Source of the DNA: an uncultured Pseudomonadota bacterium
GTDB taxonomy: Bacteria; Pseudomonadota; Gammaproteobacteria; Steroidobacterales; Steroidobacteraceae
NCBI GenBank assembly: GCA_903884235.1
Contig: CAISEB010000043.1
Location: 1-64,000, forward strand
Reading direction: 5' to 3'
DNA length: 64,000 nt
Below the pieces are notes generated by a model that was not told where the DNA came from, did no database searches, and was given only the letters and a program-made list of their open reading frames with translations. Position numbers and translations under genes: made by a program. Each line of letters opens with the position of its first letter. The first letter of the stretch is position 1. Positions 16,549 to 25,019 of the stretch are shown piece by piece.

Positions 16549-17805
16549 CTACAGGTCGTCGCGCAGCGCCGCGACGACCTTCTTCTGCACGGTCTCGACC
16601 GGCATGTCCCGGTTCCAGTACGCCGTCAGCACGTCCGCCATCGCGCCGGCCTGGTCGGGCGTGAGGAACATCTCGTCGTTCGGCAGCTGCCGCGCACGGT
16701 CCCTCATGAGGGCGGCGGCGAGCGCGACGCACGGATCTGGGCTCGGCAGCTCCACGTCGCTGCGCACGGGCAGGGAACCCTTGCGGCTGCTGAAGGAGAC
16801 CTGCACGGCGGGGGAGGTCACGGTCGTGGCGAGCAGGGCCTGGGTCCGGGCGGTCGCCGCGTCGCGATTCTTCGGGAAGACGAACGCGTCGGCCTGGATC
16901 ACGTACGGGGCGTGCTCGCCGAGGCCGGGGAGGCAGCCGTAGTCAACGCCGGCGCGCTGCCTCGCGGCACTGAACTCCGCGCGCACCCAGTCACCCATGA
17001 TCTGCACGCCGGCGCGCCCGGCGACCAGCAGTCCCGTGGCATCGTTCCAGTGGCGCCCGGGACTGCCGGCATCGACGTAGCCGTGCAGGCGCCTGAACGT
17101 CAGCAGCACCTGCCTGAACTCGGGCGACTCGATCGCGCGCGGGTCGCGGTCGCGGAACACCCGCAGGTACAGGTCGCGGCCGCCGACGCTCGCCAGCACG
17201 GCGCGGAACACGATGCTGTCCTGCCACGGCTGGCCGCCATGGGCGAGCGGGATGAGGCCCGCGGCCCGCAGCCGGTCGAGCGCCTGGAACAGCTCCTCGA
17301 CGCTGCGCGGCTCGGCGGCGATCCCGGCCTTCTTGAAGGCCGCCTTCGAGTACCAGATCCAGGCCGTCATGTGGATGTCGACGGGCGCCGCGTAGACGTG
17401 CCCGTTGACGCGCACCGCATCGAGGATCGCGGGCGGCATCACCCGGTCCCAGCCGCCCTGACGGGCGACGTCGTCGAGCGCGGTGAGCTGTCCCTGGTCG
17501 ACGAGATCCCGGAACTGTCGCGAGGCGTTGAACAGCGCCGCGGTCGGCGGGTTGCCACCAGCGACGCGACTGACCGCGACGGCACGGGCCTGTTCGCTGC
17601 CGGCGACCGCGGTGTCGATCCAGGTGCCCCCGGCCGCGCGGAATGCGTCGGCGAGCGTGCGCGCCGCGGCGGATTCACCGCCGGACGTCCACCAGTGCAG
17701 CACCTCGGCGCGGGCCGGCGCCGCCGCGGGCTCGGCGTGCGCGCGCGAGGCGAGCGCGGCGAGCACCGCCAACGCCAGCATGCGGGGCTTGAACAGCCGT
17801 GCCAT
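16549..17805 (-). CDS. Sugar ABC transporter substrate-binding protein
   Basis: A 418-residue periplasmic protein with a signal peptide ending at AHA-EP (residue 24). The mature start VLHWWTSGGESAA is typical of glucose/mannose-type sugar-binding proteins of the CUT1 group; a GDWVRAEF segment and an aromatic, Asn-rich middle region also fit. It feeds the two permeases and ATPase encoded immediately downstream. Glucose or a short beta-gluco-oligosaccharide is the likely ligand, judged from resemblance and context only. Confidence 0.88.
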   Translation of the reverse strand: MARLFKPRMLALAVLAALASRAHAEPAAAPARAEVLHWWTSGGESAAARTLADAFRAAGGTWIDTAVAGSEQARAVAVSRVAGGNPPTAALFNASRQFRDLVDQGQLTALDDVARQGGWDRVMPPAILDAVRVNGHVYAAPVDIHMTAWIWYSKAAFKKAGIAAEPRSVEELFQALDRLRAAGLIPLAHGGQPWQDSIVFRAVLASVGGRDLYLRVFRDRDPRAIESPEFRQVLLTFRRLHGYVDAGSPGRHWNDATGLLVAGRAGVQIMGDWVRAEFSAARQRAGVDYGCLPGLGEHAPYVIQADAFVFPKNRDAATARTQALLATTVTSPAVQVSFSSRKGSLPVRSDVELPSPDPCVALAAALMRDRARQLPNDEMFLTPDQAGAMADVLTAYWNRDMPVETVQKKVVAALRDDL

Positions 17806-17841
17806 CGTTCCGATTCCCCCCTCGCTCCAGCCCGGCGCGAC

Positions 17842-19635
17842 TCAGGCGCCTGCCAGCACCGCCGCGAACTGGCGTGCGCGGTCGCCGACGATCAGGTGCT
17901 TCACCGTCGGCGACACCTCGAGGATGCCGACGACCCCGGCGAGCCGCGCAGCCGGCTCGTCGAAGCGAGCGCCGTCGACGAGCTCGATCCGCAGCCGGGT
18001 CAAGGCTACCGCATCGAGCGCGCGCAGGTTCGCCCGACCGCCGAGCGCGGCGAGCAGGGGCATTGCGGATTCCCGAACCCAGGTCTCGACCTCGGCCGGC
18101 CTGACGGCCGGCGGCGACGCCGGCGCGGGCGTGCTCGGGGCGCTCGCGGCGGGTGCAGGTGGAGCCAATCCAGCCGCCGGGGCGGCCGGGCTCGCGCCGC
18201 GCAGGTACTCCTCCATGTCCGACTTCAGGTTCTCCGACAGCGGGCCGAACACGGCCTGCACGCTGTTGCCGAGCTCGAGGACGCCGGTCGCACCCAGCGC
18301 CTTGAGGCGGGCGGCGTCGACCCGCGCCCGATCGCGCACGCCGACGCGCAGGCGCGTGATGCACGCATCGAGATTCGCGAGGTTCTCGCGACCGCCGAAC
18401 GCCGCGACGAGCTCGGCTGCGCGGCTCGTGCTGTTGCCGGCGATGGCCGCGGTGGCCGTGTCATCCGTCTCGCGCCCGGGGGTCTTGAGGTCGAGCCACG
18501 CGATCGCGCTGCGGAACACCACGTAGTAGATCACCGCGTAGATCGGCCCGAGCACGAGCACCAGCCACCACTTCTGCGAATGCGGGTCGATCACGTTGAA
18601 GGCGAGGAAGTCGATGCCGCCCTGCGAGAACGTGAAGCCCATGTGCATGCCGAGCGTGTTGGCGACGAACTGCGTCGAGGCGGCCAGCACCGCGTGGATC
18701 AGGTACAGCAGCGGCGCAACGAACAGGAACGCGAACTCGATGGGCTCGGTGATGCCGGTCAGGAACGAGGTGAACGCGGCCGAGATCATCATGCCGCCGA
18801 CGGCGACCTTGTTCTCGGGACGCGCGCTCTGCCAGATCGCGATCGCGGCGGCCGGCAGGCCGAACATCTTGAAGATGAACGCGCCGGCGAGCACGCCCGC
18901 GGTCGGATCGCCGGCGAAGTAGCGGTGGATGTCGCCGTGCACGACCACGCCGGACGCATCGGTGTAGCTGCCCATCTCGAAGAAGAACGGCACGTTCCAG
19001 ATGTGGTGCAGGCCGAACGGGATGAGCAGGCGCTCGACGAAGCCGTAGAGCGTGGCCGCCGTGCGCGGGTCGCTGACCGCGGCCCAGTGCGAGAACACCT
19101 TGATCTGGTCCTGCACCGGCGGCCAGATCAACGCCATCACGACGCCGAGCGCGATCGCGGCCACCGCGGTGACGATCGGCACGAAGCGCTTGCCGCCGAA
19201 GAACCCGAGGTAGGCGGGCAGGGCGATGCGGTAGTAGCGATTGAACAGGACCGCGGCGACGCCGCCGGCGAGGATGCCGCCGAACACGCCGGTGTCCAGT
19301 GACTTCAGGCCCATCACGGTCGCCGGCTCGACGTGGAGGATCCCGGCCATCACGCCCATCGTTGCGGTCAGCACGAGGAAGCCGATGCTGGCCGAGATCG
19401 CCGCGACGCCGTCGTTGTCGGTGAACCCGAGCGCGACGCCGATCGCGAAGATCAGCGGCAGGTTCGCGAAGATGACCTCACCCGACGCCTTCATCATCGC
19501 CGACATCTCGGTCGGCAGCCAGTGGAACTCGGCGGCCCCGATGCCGAGCAGCAGGCCCGCCACCGGCAGCACGGCGACCGGGAGCATCAGCGCCTTGCCG
19601 AGCTTCTGCAGGATCAGGAATGCGGACTGGAACAT
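17842..19635 (-). CDS. PTS sugar EIICB component with a second, degenerate EIIB domain
   Basis: A 597-residue membrane protein. Residues 1-390 are the EIIC channel of the glucose/GlcNAc family ([48 protein letters not shown]). A first EIIB domain (about 408-480) has the phosphorylated Cys in LDACITRLR (Cys425). An Ala/Pro-rich linker follows, then a second EIIB-like domain (about 525-597) reading [10 protein letters not shown] around residue 541-550, which has no Cys and cannot be phosphorylated. The gene lies 27 bases after the EIIA-HPr-EI gene, so the operon encodes a complete phosphotransferase system, most likely for glucose. The second EIIB copy could be regulatory. Confidence 0.88.
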   Translation of the reverse strand: MFQSAFLILQKLGKALMLPVAVLPVAGLLLGIGAAEFHWLPTEMSAMMKASGEVIFANLPLIFAIGVALGFTDNDGVAAISASIGFLVLTATMGVMAGILHVEPATVMGLKSLDTGVFGGILAGGVAAVLFNRYYRIALPAYLGFFGGKRFVPIVTAVAAIALGVVMALIWPPVQDQIKVFSHWAAVSDPRTAATLYGFVERLLIPFGLHHIWNVPFFFEMGSYTDASGVVVHGDIHRYFAGDPTAGVLAGAFIFKMFGLPAAAIAIWQSARPENKVAVGGMMISAAFTSFLTGITEPIEFAFLFVAPLLYLIHAVLAASTQFVANTLGMHMGFTFSQGGIDFLAFNVIDPHSQKWWLVLVLGPIYAVIYYVVFRSAIAWLDLKTPGRETDDTATAAIAGNSTSRAAELVAAFGGRENLANLDACITRLRVGVRDRARVDAARLKALGATGVLELGNSVQAVFGPLSENLKSDMEEYLRGASPAAPAAGLAPPAPAASAPSTPAPASPPAVRPAEVETWVRESAMPLLAALGGRANLRALDAVALTRLRIELVDGARFDEPAARLAGVVGILEVSPTVKHLIVGDRARQFAAVLAGA

Positions 19636-19662
19636 GGCTGGATCCTCGGAATTCGTCGGCCG

Positions 19663-22176
19663 TCAGGCCTCGACGTCGAATGAAGCGATCGCGGCGCGCA
19701 CCTCGGCGGCGCTGCCGAGCTCGAGCAGGGCGTGGGCGAGGCGCTGGCAGTCGCGCCTGGAGAGGGTGCGCACCTGCGCCTTGACCGTGGGCACGGACGG
19801 CGGCGACACCGACAGTTCATCGACGCCGAGCCCGACGAGCGCCGGGACCGCCACCGGGTCGCCGGCGAGCCCGCCGCACACGCCGACCCAGCGGCCGTGG
19901 CGATGCGCCGCCTCGACCGTCATCGCGATCAGACGCAGCACGGACGGATGCAGGCCGTCGGCCTGCGCCGCGAGCGCGGGGTGGCCGCGGTCCATGGCGA
20001 GCGTGTACTGGGTCAGGTCGTTGGTGCCGATCGAGAAGAAGTCCGCTTCCGCGGCCAGTCGCTCGGCGATCAGCGCGGCGGAGGGCACCTCGACCATGAT
20101 GCCGATCTCGATCGCATGGCCGCCGGCGCGCGCGATCGGGTCGAGCAGGGCACGCGCCGCGCGCAGTTCCTCCAGCGTCGCGATCATCGGGAACATGATG
20201 CAGAGCCGGGTCAGCGCCGCGGCGGACGCGATCGCACGCAGCTGCGTCGCGAGCAGCTCCGGGTGCGCGAGGCCGACGCGGATGCCGCGGATGCCGAGGA
20301 ACGGGTTCTCCTCGTGCGGCAGCGGCAGGTACGGCAGCGGCTTGTCGCCGCCGACGTCGAGGGTGCGCACGACGAGGCGCCGCGACGGGCCGACCGCGCT
20401 CGCGATCGCGCGGTAGGCGGCCGCCTGCTCGGCTTCGTCCGGCGCGACGGTGCGCTCGGCGAACAGGAACTCGGAGCGCAGCAGCCCGATGCCGTCGCCA
20501 CCGGCGCGCATCGCCGCCGTGGTCTCGGCGAGGTCGCGCACGTTCGCACCGACTTCGATGCGCTGGCCGTCGCGGGTCACCGCGTCGTCCGTCGCGACCG
20601 CGAGGGCCCGGGCGCGCTGTTCGGCGACGGCGGCGCGGGCGGCGGTCGCGGCGGCGATCGCCGCGGCGTCCGGCGTCGTGTCGAGCGTGCCCCGGTCGCC
20701 GTCGAGGATCACGAGCGTGCCGTCGGCGAGTCCGCGCGCGGCGGCGTCGATGCCGCACACCGCGGGCAGGCCGAGCGCGCGGGCGAGGATCGCGGTGTGC
20801 CCGGTCGCGCCGCCCCCGGTCGTGCAAAAACCGGCGACGCGTGCGGGATCGAGCGCGGCGGTCTGCGAGGGCGTCAGTTCCTCGGCGACGATCACGCAGC
20901 CGGCCGGGATCTCGGCGGCGCCCGTGCGCGCGACGGCGAGGCCCGCGAGCACGCGTTCGCCGACATCGCGGATGTCGCCGGCGCGCTCGCGCAGCAGTGC
21001 GGTCGGCAGCGTCGCGACGCGCGCCGCGAACGCGCCGTAGGCCTCGCGCCAGGCGTAGGCGGCGCCCCGGCCGCGCGCGATGCCCTCGCGTGCGGCGGCG
21101 AGCAGCCCGGGGTCGGTCAGCAGTTCGGTGTGCGCCGCGAGGATCTGCGCGCGGCTCGAGGCATCCCGGCCGGCGCCCTGCGCGACGAGCTCCGCGGCCG
21201 CGGCGGCGAGCGCTGAGTCGAGCCGACGGGATTCGGTCGCGGCGTCCGCACCCTGCACGGGCACGTCGTATTCGGTGCGGCGCAGCTGGAACACCCGGCC
21301 GACGCCGAGGCCCGGGGCCGCCGCGACGCCGGCGAGGAGCCCGGCTCCGAGCGGCTCAGGCGCCGGCGCGACGGGCGTCACGGCGCCCGCTCGCGAAGCG
21401 GGGGCGGGCGCATCGCCGCAGCCGCTCGCGATCAACCCGGCCCGGCGCGCGACGGCCGTCGCGGCGTCCTCGCCGCAGCCCTCGACGACGATCTCGTCGC
21501 CCTGCTGCGCGCCGAGCAGCATCACCGAGATCACGGAACGCGCATCGGCCGTCGTGCTGCCGTGCACGAGGCTGAGCGTGGAGTGGTACTCGCGCGCCGC
21601 GGCGGCGAGCAGCGCCGCGGGGCGGGCATGCAGGCCACCGGCATTCGGCAGCACGGCGCTCGCGCGCACCACGGGCCCCGCGGATGCGACGACGGCGGTC
21701 GCGCCTGCGGCGCCGAGGCTCACCTCGAGGACGGCGTCGTGCCCGGCGCGGACCTCGCCGAAGCCGGCGCGCAGCAGGCGGCCGCCGGCGGTGACGATCA
21801 CCATCGTCAGCAGGCTCACGGCGTGCCGCGCGATCGCATCGGCGTCGAAGGAGATCAGCGCCGCGCCGGCCTGGACGTGGTCGCCCTGGGCGACGTGCGC
21901 GGTGAAGCCCGCCCCGCCGAGCGTGACGGTGTCGATGCCGACATGGACCAGCACCTCGAGGCCATTGTCGGCCCGGATGGCGACCGCGTGCCGCGCGCGG
22001 TGCAACTGCGTGATCGTGCCGGCGAACGGGGCGAGCACCACGCAGGAGGTCGGATCGAGCGCGACGCCCTCGCCGACGGTACCGGCCGCGAACACCGGAT
22101 CCGGGACCGAGGCGAGGGGGACGAGGACGCCGGACAGGGGCGCGAGGACCGCGAACGCGGGGTTTGAGACGCTCAT
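19663..22176 (-). CDS. Fused PTS EIIA(Glc)-HPr-EI phosphotransferase
   Basis: An 837-residue cytoplasmic three-domain protein. EIIA of the Crr type occupies about 1-155 with the active His in VLVHVGIDTV. HPr occupies about 165-255 with its His in GGLHARPAALL. Enzyme I occupies about 275-837 with the phospho-His in GGGATGHTAILA (where many EIs have Ser before His), LLRSEFLF, and the PEP-binding barrel segments GIRGIRVGL and FSIGTNDLTQY. It transfers phosphate from PEP to the EIICB encoded next. First gene of the eight-gene operon; a TTGACG/TATAGT promoter and LacI-type operator lie directly upstream. Confidence 0.93.
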   Translation of the reverse strand: MSVSNPAFAVLAPLSGVLVPLASVPDPVFAAGTVGEGVALDPTSCVVLAPFAGTITQLHRARHAVAIRADNGLEVLVHVGIDTVTLGGAGFTAHVAQGDHVQAGAALISFDADAIARHAVSLLTMVIVTAGGRLLRAGFGEVRAGHDAVLEVSLGAAGATAVVASAGPVVRASAVLPNAGGLHARPAALLAAAAREYHSTLSLVHGSTTADARSVISVMLLGAQQGDEIVVEGCGEDAATAVARRAGLIASGCGDAPAPASRAGAVTPVAPAPEPLGAGLLAGVAAAPGLGVGRVFQLRRTEYDVPVQGADAATESRRLDSALAAAAAELVAQGAGRDASSRAQILAAHTELLTDPGLLAAAREGIARGRGAAYAWREAYGAFAARVATLPTALLRERAGDIRDVGERVLAGLAVARTGAAEIPAGCVIVAEELTPSQTAALDPARVAGFCTTGGGATGHTAILARALGLPAVCGIDAAARGLADGTLVILDGDRGTLDTTPDAAAIAAATAARAAVAEQRARALAVATDDAVTRDGQRIEVGANVRDLAETTAAMRAGGDGIGLLRSEFLFAERTVAPDEAEQAAAYRAIASAVGPSRRLVVRTLDVGGDKPLPYLPLPHEENPFLGIRGIRVGLAHPELLATQLRAIASAAALTRLCIMFPMIATLEELRAARALLDPIARAGGHAIEIGIMVEVPSAALIAERLAAEADFFSIGTNDLTQYTLAMDRGHPALAAQADGLHPSVLRLIAMTVEAAHRHGRWVGVCGGLAGDPVAVPALVGLGVDELSVSPPSVPTVKAQVRTLSRRDCQRLAHALLELGSAAEVRAAIASFDVEA

Positions 22177-22250
22177 GGAATGACCGACGGCCCCCGGGGA
22201 ATGCTGCGCGCGACGCGTTGTTCGCTGAGGAGTGCTGGACCGGCCGTATT

Positions 22251-22264
22251 TGGAAACGTTACCA
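22251..22264 (-). promoter_or_regulatory. LacI-family operator, set A (PTS-ABC operon)
   Basis: TGGAAACGTTACCA on the + strand is a near-perfect palindrome with a central CG, the classic LacI/GalR form. It starts 13 bases downstream of the -10 box of the operon promoter, so binding would block initiation. The presumed regulator is encoded about 220 bases away at 22480. Confidence 0.75.
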
Positions 22265-22277
22265 GCAGCTCGAATCG

Positions 22278-22307
22278 ACTATATCACCGGCCAATTTTTA
22301 GCGTCAA
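22278..22307 (-). promoter_or_regulatory. Promoter of the PTS-ABC-halogenase-GH30 operon
   Basis: Minus strand: -35 TTGACG at 22302-22307, 18-base spacer, -10 TATAGT at 22278-22283. This is the closest match to a sigma70 consensus in the window, in an AT-rich stretch. Confidence 0.72.
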
Positions 22308-22479
22308 CGCCGCGATTTTACAAGCAAACCTGCAAATAGGCTGGACGGCGGTGGCTCTTGCGCTGCACCATCGCCCGATGCAGTGGAATCATTTCCGGAC
22401 GGTGCTTGGTCAGGCCTCGCCAGGGGCCCACTCTACGCCGTCGGCGCGCCGGGCGGGCCGGCGCCGCTGAGAGGGACGG

Positions 22480-23493
22480 ATGGCGACAATCAAGGATGTA
22501 GCCCGGCTCGCGGGCGTTGGACTCGGCACGGCCTCCCGCGTCGTCAGCGGCAAGGGTTCGGTGGCACCGGCGACCGCGCAGCGCGTGCAGAAGGCGATCG
22601 ATCAGCTCAACTTCCGCCCGTCGCACGCGGCGCGGTCGCTGCTGTCCGGCTCGACCCAGATGATCGGCGTCTACATCCCGCTGCTGAAGGGCACCTTCTA
22701 TACCCCGATCCTGCAGGCGATCGACGCCACGCTGCGCGATACCCGCCGCCACATGGTGGTCGCCTTCGGCCACGGCAGCGAGGACGAGCGCGACCAGGCG
22801 ATCGAGGGTGCGCGCTTCCTGATCGACCGGGACTGCGACGGGCTGATCGTGATGGGCAACGCGCTGCTCGAGAAGGACATCGTCGAGCTGGGCCGGCAGC
22901 AACCCAATATCGTGGTCCTCAACCGCGTTTTCGAGAGCATCCGCGAGCAGTGCTTTTCGGCCGATCACGCCCAGGGCGGGGTCGCCGCGGCGCAGGCGCT
23001 GCTCGGCAAGGGGCATCGCCAGTTCGCGGTCATCGCCGGTCCGCGGACCTCGCCCGACAACGTGGCACGCATCGCCGCCTTCATGGGGGAGCTTGCGCGC
23101 AACGGCATCCCGGCCGATGCGGTGCCGATGATCGACAGCGACTTCTCGCCGGAGGGCGGGTGGGCGTGCACGCACGAATTGCTGGAGCGCGGGATCCCGT
23201 TCACGGCGCTGTTCTGCGCCAACGACGAAATGGCCGTCGGCGCGCTCGCGCACCTGCAGCAGGTCGGCATCTCGGTGCCGGGGCAGGTGTCGGTGATGGG
23301 CTATGACGACACGCAGACCGCCGAGTTTTCCGCGCCGCGCCTGACTTCGGTGCACATCCCGCTGCGCGAGGTGACGGTGGCCGGCGTCCACTGCCTGCTC
23401 AACCGATGCTACGGCGAGACGCTGCCGATCGCGCGCGACTACCCGATCGGAGTCACCTGGCGGGCGTCGGTCGAGGCGCCGCCTCGCCTCTAG
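22480..23493 (+). CDS. LacI-family transcriptional regulator A
   Basis: A 337-residue DNA-binding protein. The N-terminal helix-turn-helix is IKDVARLAGVGLGTASRVVSG, with the hinge helix around RPSHAARSLLSG, then a periplasmic-binding-protein-like effector domain (IGVYIPLLKGTFYTPIL, FCANDEMAVGAL, VSVMGYDD). The residues at the two specificity positions of the recognition helix are Leu-Gly, unlike Pro-Ser in the second LacI protein of the window. Likely represses the three set A sites (10634, 22251, 23558) until a sugar derived from the glucan binds; the effector is unknown. ATG 22480 has GAGAGGG just upstream. Confidence 0.9.
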   Translation: MATIKDVARLAGVGLGTASRVVSGKGSVAPATAQRVQKAIDQLNFRPSHAARSLLSGSTQMIGVYIPLLKGTFYTPILQAIDATLRDTRRHMVVAFGHGSEDERDQAIEGARFLIDRDCDGLIVMGNALLEKDIVELGRQQPNIVVLNRVFESIREQCFSADHAQGGVAAAQALLGKGHRQFAVIAGPRTSPDNVARIAAFMGELARNGIPADAVPMIDSDFSPEGGWACTHELLERGIPFTALFCANDEMAVGALAHLQQVGISVPGQVSVMGYDDTQTAEFSAPRLTSVHIPLREVTVAGVHCLLNRCYGETLPIARDYPIGVTWRASVEAPPRL

Positions 23494-23494
23494 G

Positions 23495-23512
23495 CGTGCG
23501 CCCGAGCGCACG
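23495..23512 (+). terminator. Small hairpin after the LacI gene
   Basis: CGTGCGC at 23495-23501 pairs with GCGCACG at 23506-23512 over a four-base loop, starting 1 base after the stop codon. No T-run; possible weak terminator. Confidence 0.4.
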
Positions 23513-23557
23513 TGCGCGCCGCGCAGTGCAGCCGCGCCGCGGGTTCGGCGGAAAGTA

Positions 23558-23571
23558 TGGAAAGCTTTCCA
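23558..23571 (+). promoter_or_regulatory. LacI-family operator, set A (GH1-GH3 operon)
   Basis: TGGAAAGCTTTCCA is a perfect 14-base palindrome 74 bases before the GH1 start. Directly after it CGTTTCCGGTAACG repeats the same half-sites in everted order, so the site may be a double one. No clear -35/-10 pair was found next to it. Confidence 0.72.
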
Positions 23572-23645
23572 CGTTTCCGGTAACGTGCGACCGTCGAGCC
23601 GGGGCCGGGGGGGCCGCGGCGCCCCTAGATCGGATTCGCGCGACG

Positions 23646-25019
23646 ATGGCGACGACCCAACCACTGCCCGCGGCGCCACGACGCGCCGATTTCCCAGACG
23701 GATTCCGCTGGGGCTGCGCGACCTCCGCGTACCAAATCGAGGGCGGCGTCGACGCCGACGGCCGCGGTGAGTCGATCTGGGACCGCTTCTGCCTCGCGTC
23801 CGGGCGCATCCGCGATGGCTCGAGCGGCGCCATCGCCTGCGACCATTACCACCGCTGGCGCGAGGACCTCGATCTCGCGCGTGGCCTCGGCCTCAACGCC
23901 TATCGCTTCTCGATCGCGTGGCCACGCGTGTTCCCGAGCGGGCGCGGTCCAGCCGCGAACGCCGCCGGCCTCGACTTCTACTCGCGGCTCGTCGATGGGC
24001 TGCTCGAGCGGGGCATCGAGCCGTGGCCGACGCTCTACCACTGGGACCTGCCGCAGGCGCTGCAGGATCGTGGCGGCTGGCACAGCCGCGAGACGGTCGA
24101 GGCCTTCGCCGACTACGCGGCGTGCGTCGGGCGGGTGCTCGGCGACCGCGTGCGCAACTTCACCACCCACAACGAGCCCTGGTGCAGCGCGTTCCTCGGC
24201 CACCGCGAAGGCAGCCACGCACCAGGACTGCAGGGCTGGCAGACGGCGCTGCAGGCCTGCCACCACATCCTGCTGTCGCACGGGCGCGCGGTCGAGGCGC
24301 TGCGCGCGGAGGCCGGCGGCGCGCGTGCCGGCATCGCGCTCAGCCTGCATCCGTGCCGGCCGGCAACGGACTCGGTGGCGGACGCGCTCGCGGTCGAGCG
24401 CCACGACGGCCTGCGCAATCGCTGGTTTCTCGATCCGCTGTTCGGACGCGGGTATCCGGCGGACACCTGGCAGCGCTTCGGCTGCAACGTACCGATCGTG
24501 CTCGAGGGCGACCTCGCGACGATCGCGGCGTCGACCGACTTCCTCGGCATCAACTACTACTTCCCCGAGCGAATCGCCGCCGCCCCCGGCGAAGACCCGC
24601 TCGGCGTGAAGGTCGTCGAGGATGCGGCCGTGGAGCGCACCGCCACCGGCTGGGAGGTCGAGCCCGACGGGCTCGTCGAACTGCTCGACCGCGTCCGGCG
24701 CGACTACGCACCGGCCGAGATCTACCTCACCGAGAACGGCTCGTGCTACGAGGACACCGTCGAGCCCGACGGTTCGATCGCCGACGGCGAGCGCCGTCGC
24801 TACCTGCAGCGGCACCTGTCGGCCGTGCGCGAATCGATCGTGCGCGGCGTGCCCCTGAAGGGCTATTTTGCATGGAGCCTGCTCGACAACTTCGAGTGGG
24901 CCGAGGGCTACACCCGCCGCTTCGGGCTGACGCACGTCGACTTCGCGACGCAGCAACGCACCCTGAAGGAGAGCGGCCACTGGTATCGCGAGTTCCTGAG
25001 GCCGACGACCCATGACTGA
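23646..25019 (+). CDS. GH1 beta-glucosidase (cytoplasmic)
   Basis: A 457-residue enzyme, normal for GH1, with no signal peptide. It opens with the family signature FPDGFRWGCATSAYQIEGG, has the acid/base Glu in TTHNEPWCSAFLG and the nucleophile Glu in IYLTENGSCYED, and ends FEWAEGYTRRFGLTHVDF. It splits beta-linked glucose from oligosaccharide non-reducing ends inside the cell. The ATG at 23646 is 74 bases after the set A operator; the gene overlaps the downstream GH3 gene by 8 bases, so the two are co-translated. Confidence 0.92.
   Translation: MATTQPLPAAPRRADFPDGFRWGCATSAYQIEGGVDADGRGESIWDRFCLASGRIRDGSSGAIACDHYHRWREDLDLARGLGLNAYRFSIAWPRVFPSGRGPAANAAGLDFYSRLVDGLLERGIEPWPTLYHWDLPQALQDRGGWHSRETVEAFADYAACVGRVLGDRVRNFTTHNEPWCSAFLGHREGSHAPGLQGWQTALQACHHILLSHGRAVEALRAEAGGARAGIALSLHPCRPATDSVADALAVERHDGLRNRWFLDPLFGRGYPADTWQRFGCNVPIVLEGDLATIAASTDFLGINYYFPERIAAAPGEDPLGVKVVEDAAVERTATGWEVEPDGLVELLDRVRRDYAPAEIYLTENGSCYEDTVEPDGSIADGERRRYLQRHLSAVRESIVRGVPLKGYFAWSLLDNFEWAEGYTRRFGLTHVDFATQQRTLKESGHWYREFLRPTTHD

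Larger units (their letters stand above)
22177..22479. other. Divergent regulatory region between PTS operon and lacI-type gene
   Basis: The 303-base gap contains an AT-rich stretch (about 22240-22340), the PTS operon promoter and operator described separately, and the upstream region of the regulator gene, for which no clear promoter was seen. The operator is positioned so that the regulator could control both directions. Confidence 0.6.

Noticed and set aside
15619-19302. A 1227-codon open frame on the + strand opposite the ABC and PTS genes
   Set aside because: It is antisense to well-supported transporter genes, has a low-complexity Arg/Ala/Asp composition and no motif; an artefact of high GC.
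23572-23585. A second LacI operator CGTTTCCGGTAACG directly after the GH1-GH3 site
   Set aside because: The half-sites are in everted order and the centre does not match the other operators; mentioned only as a possible accessory site.
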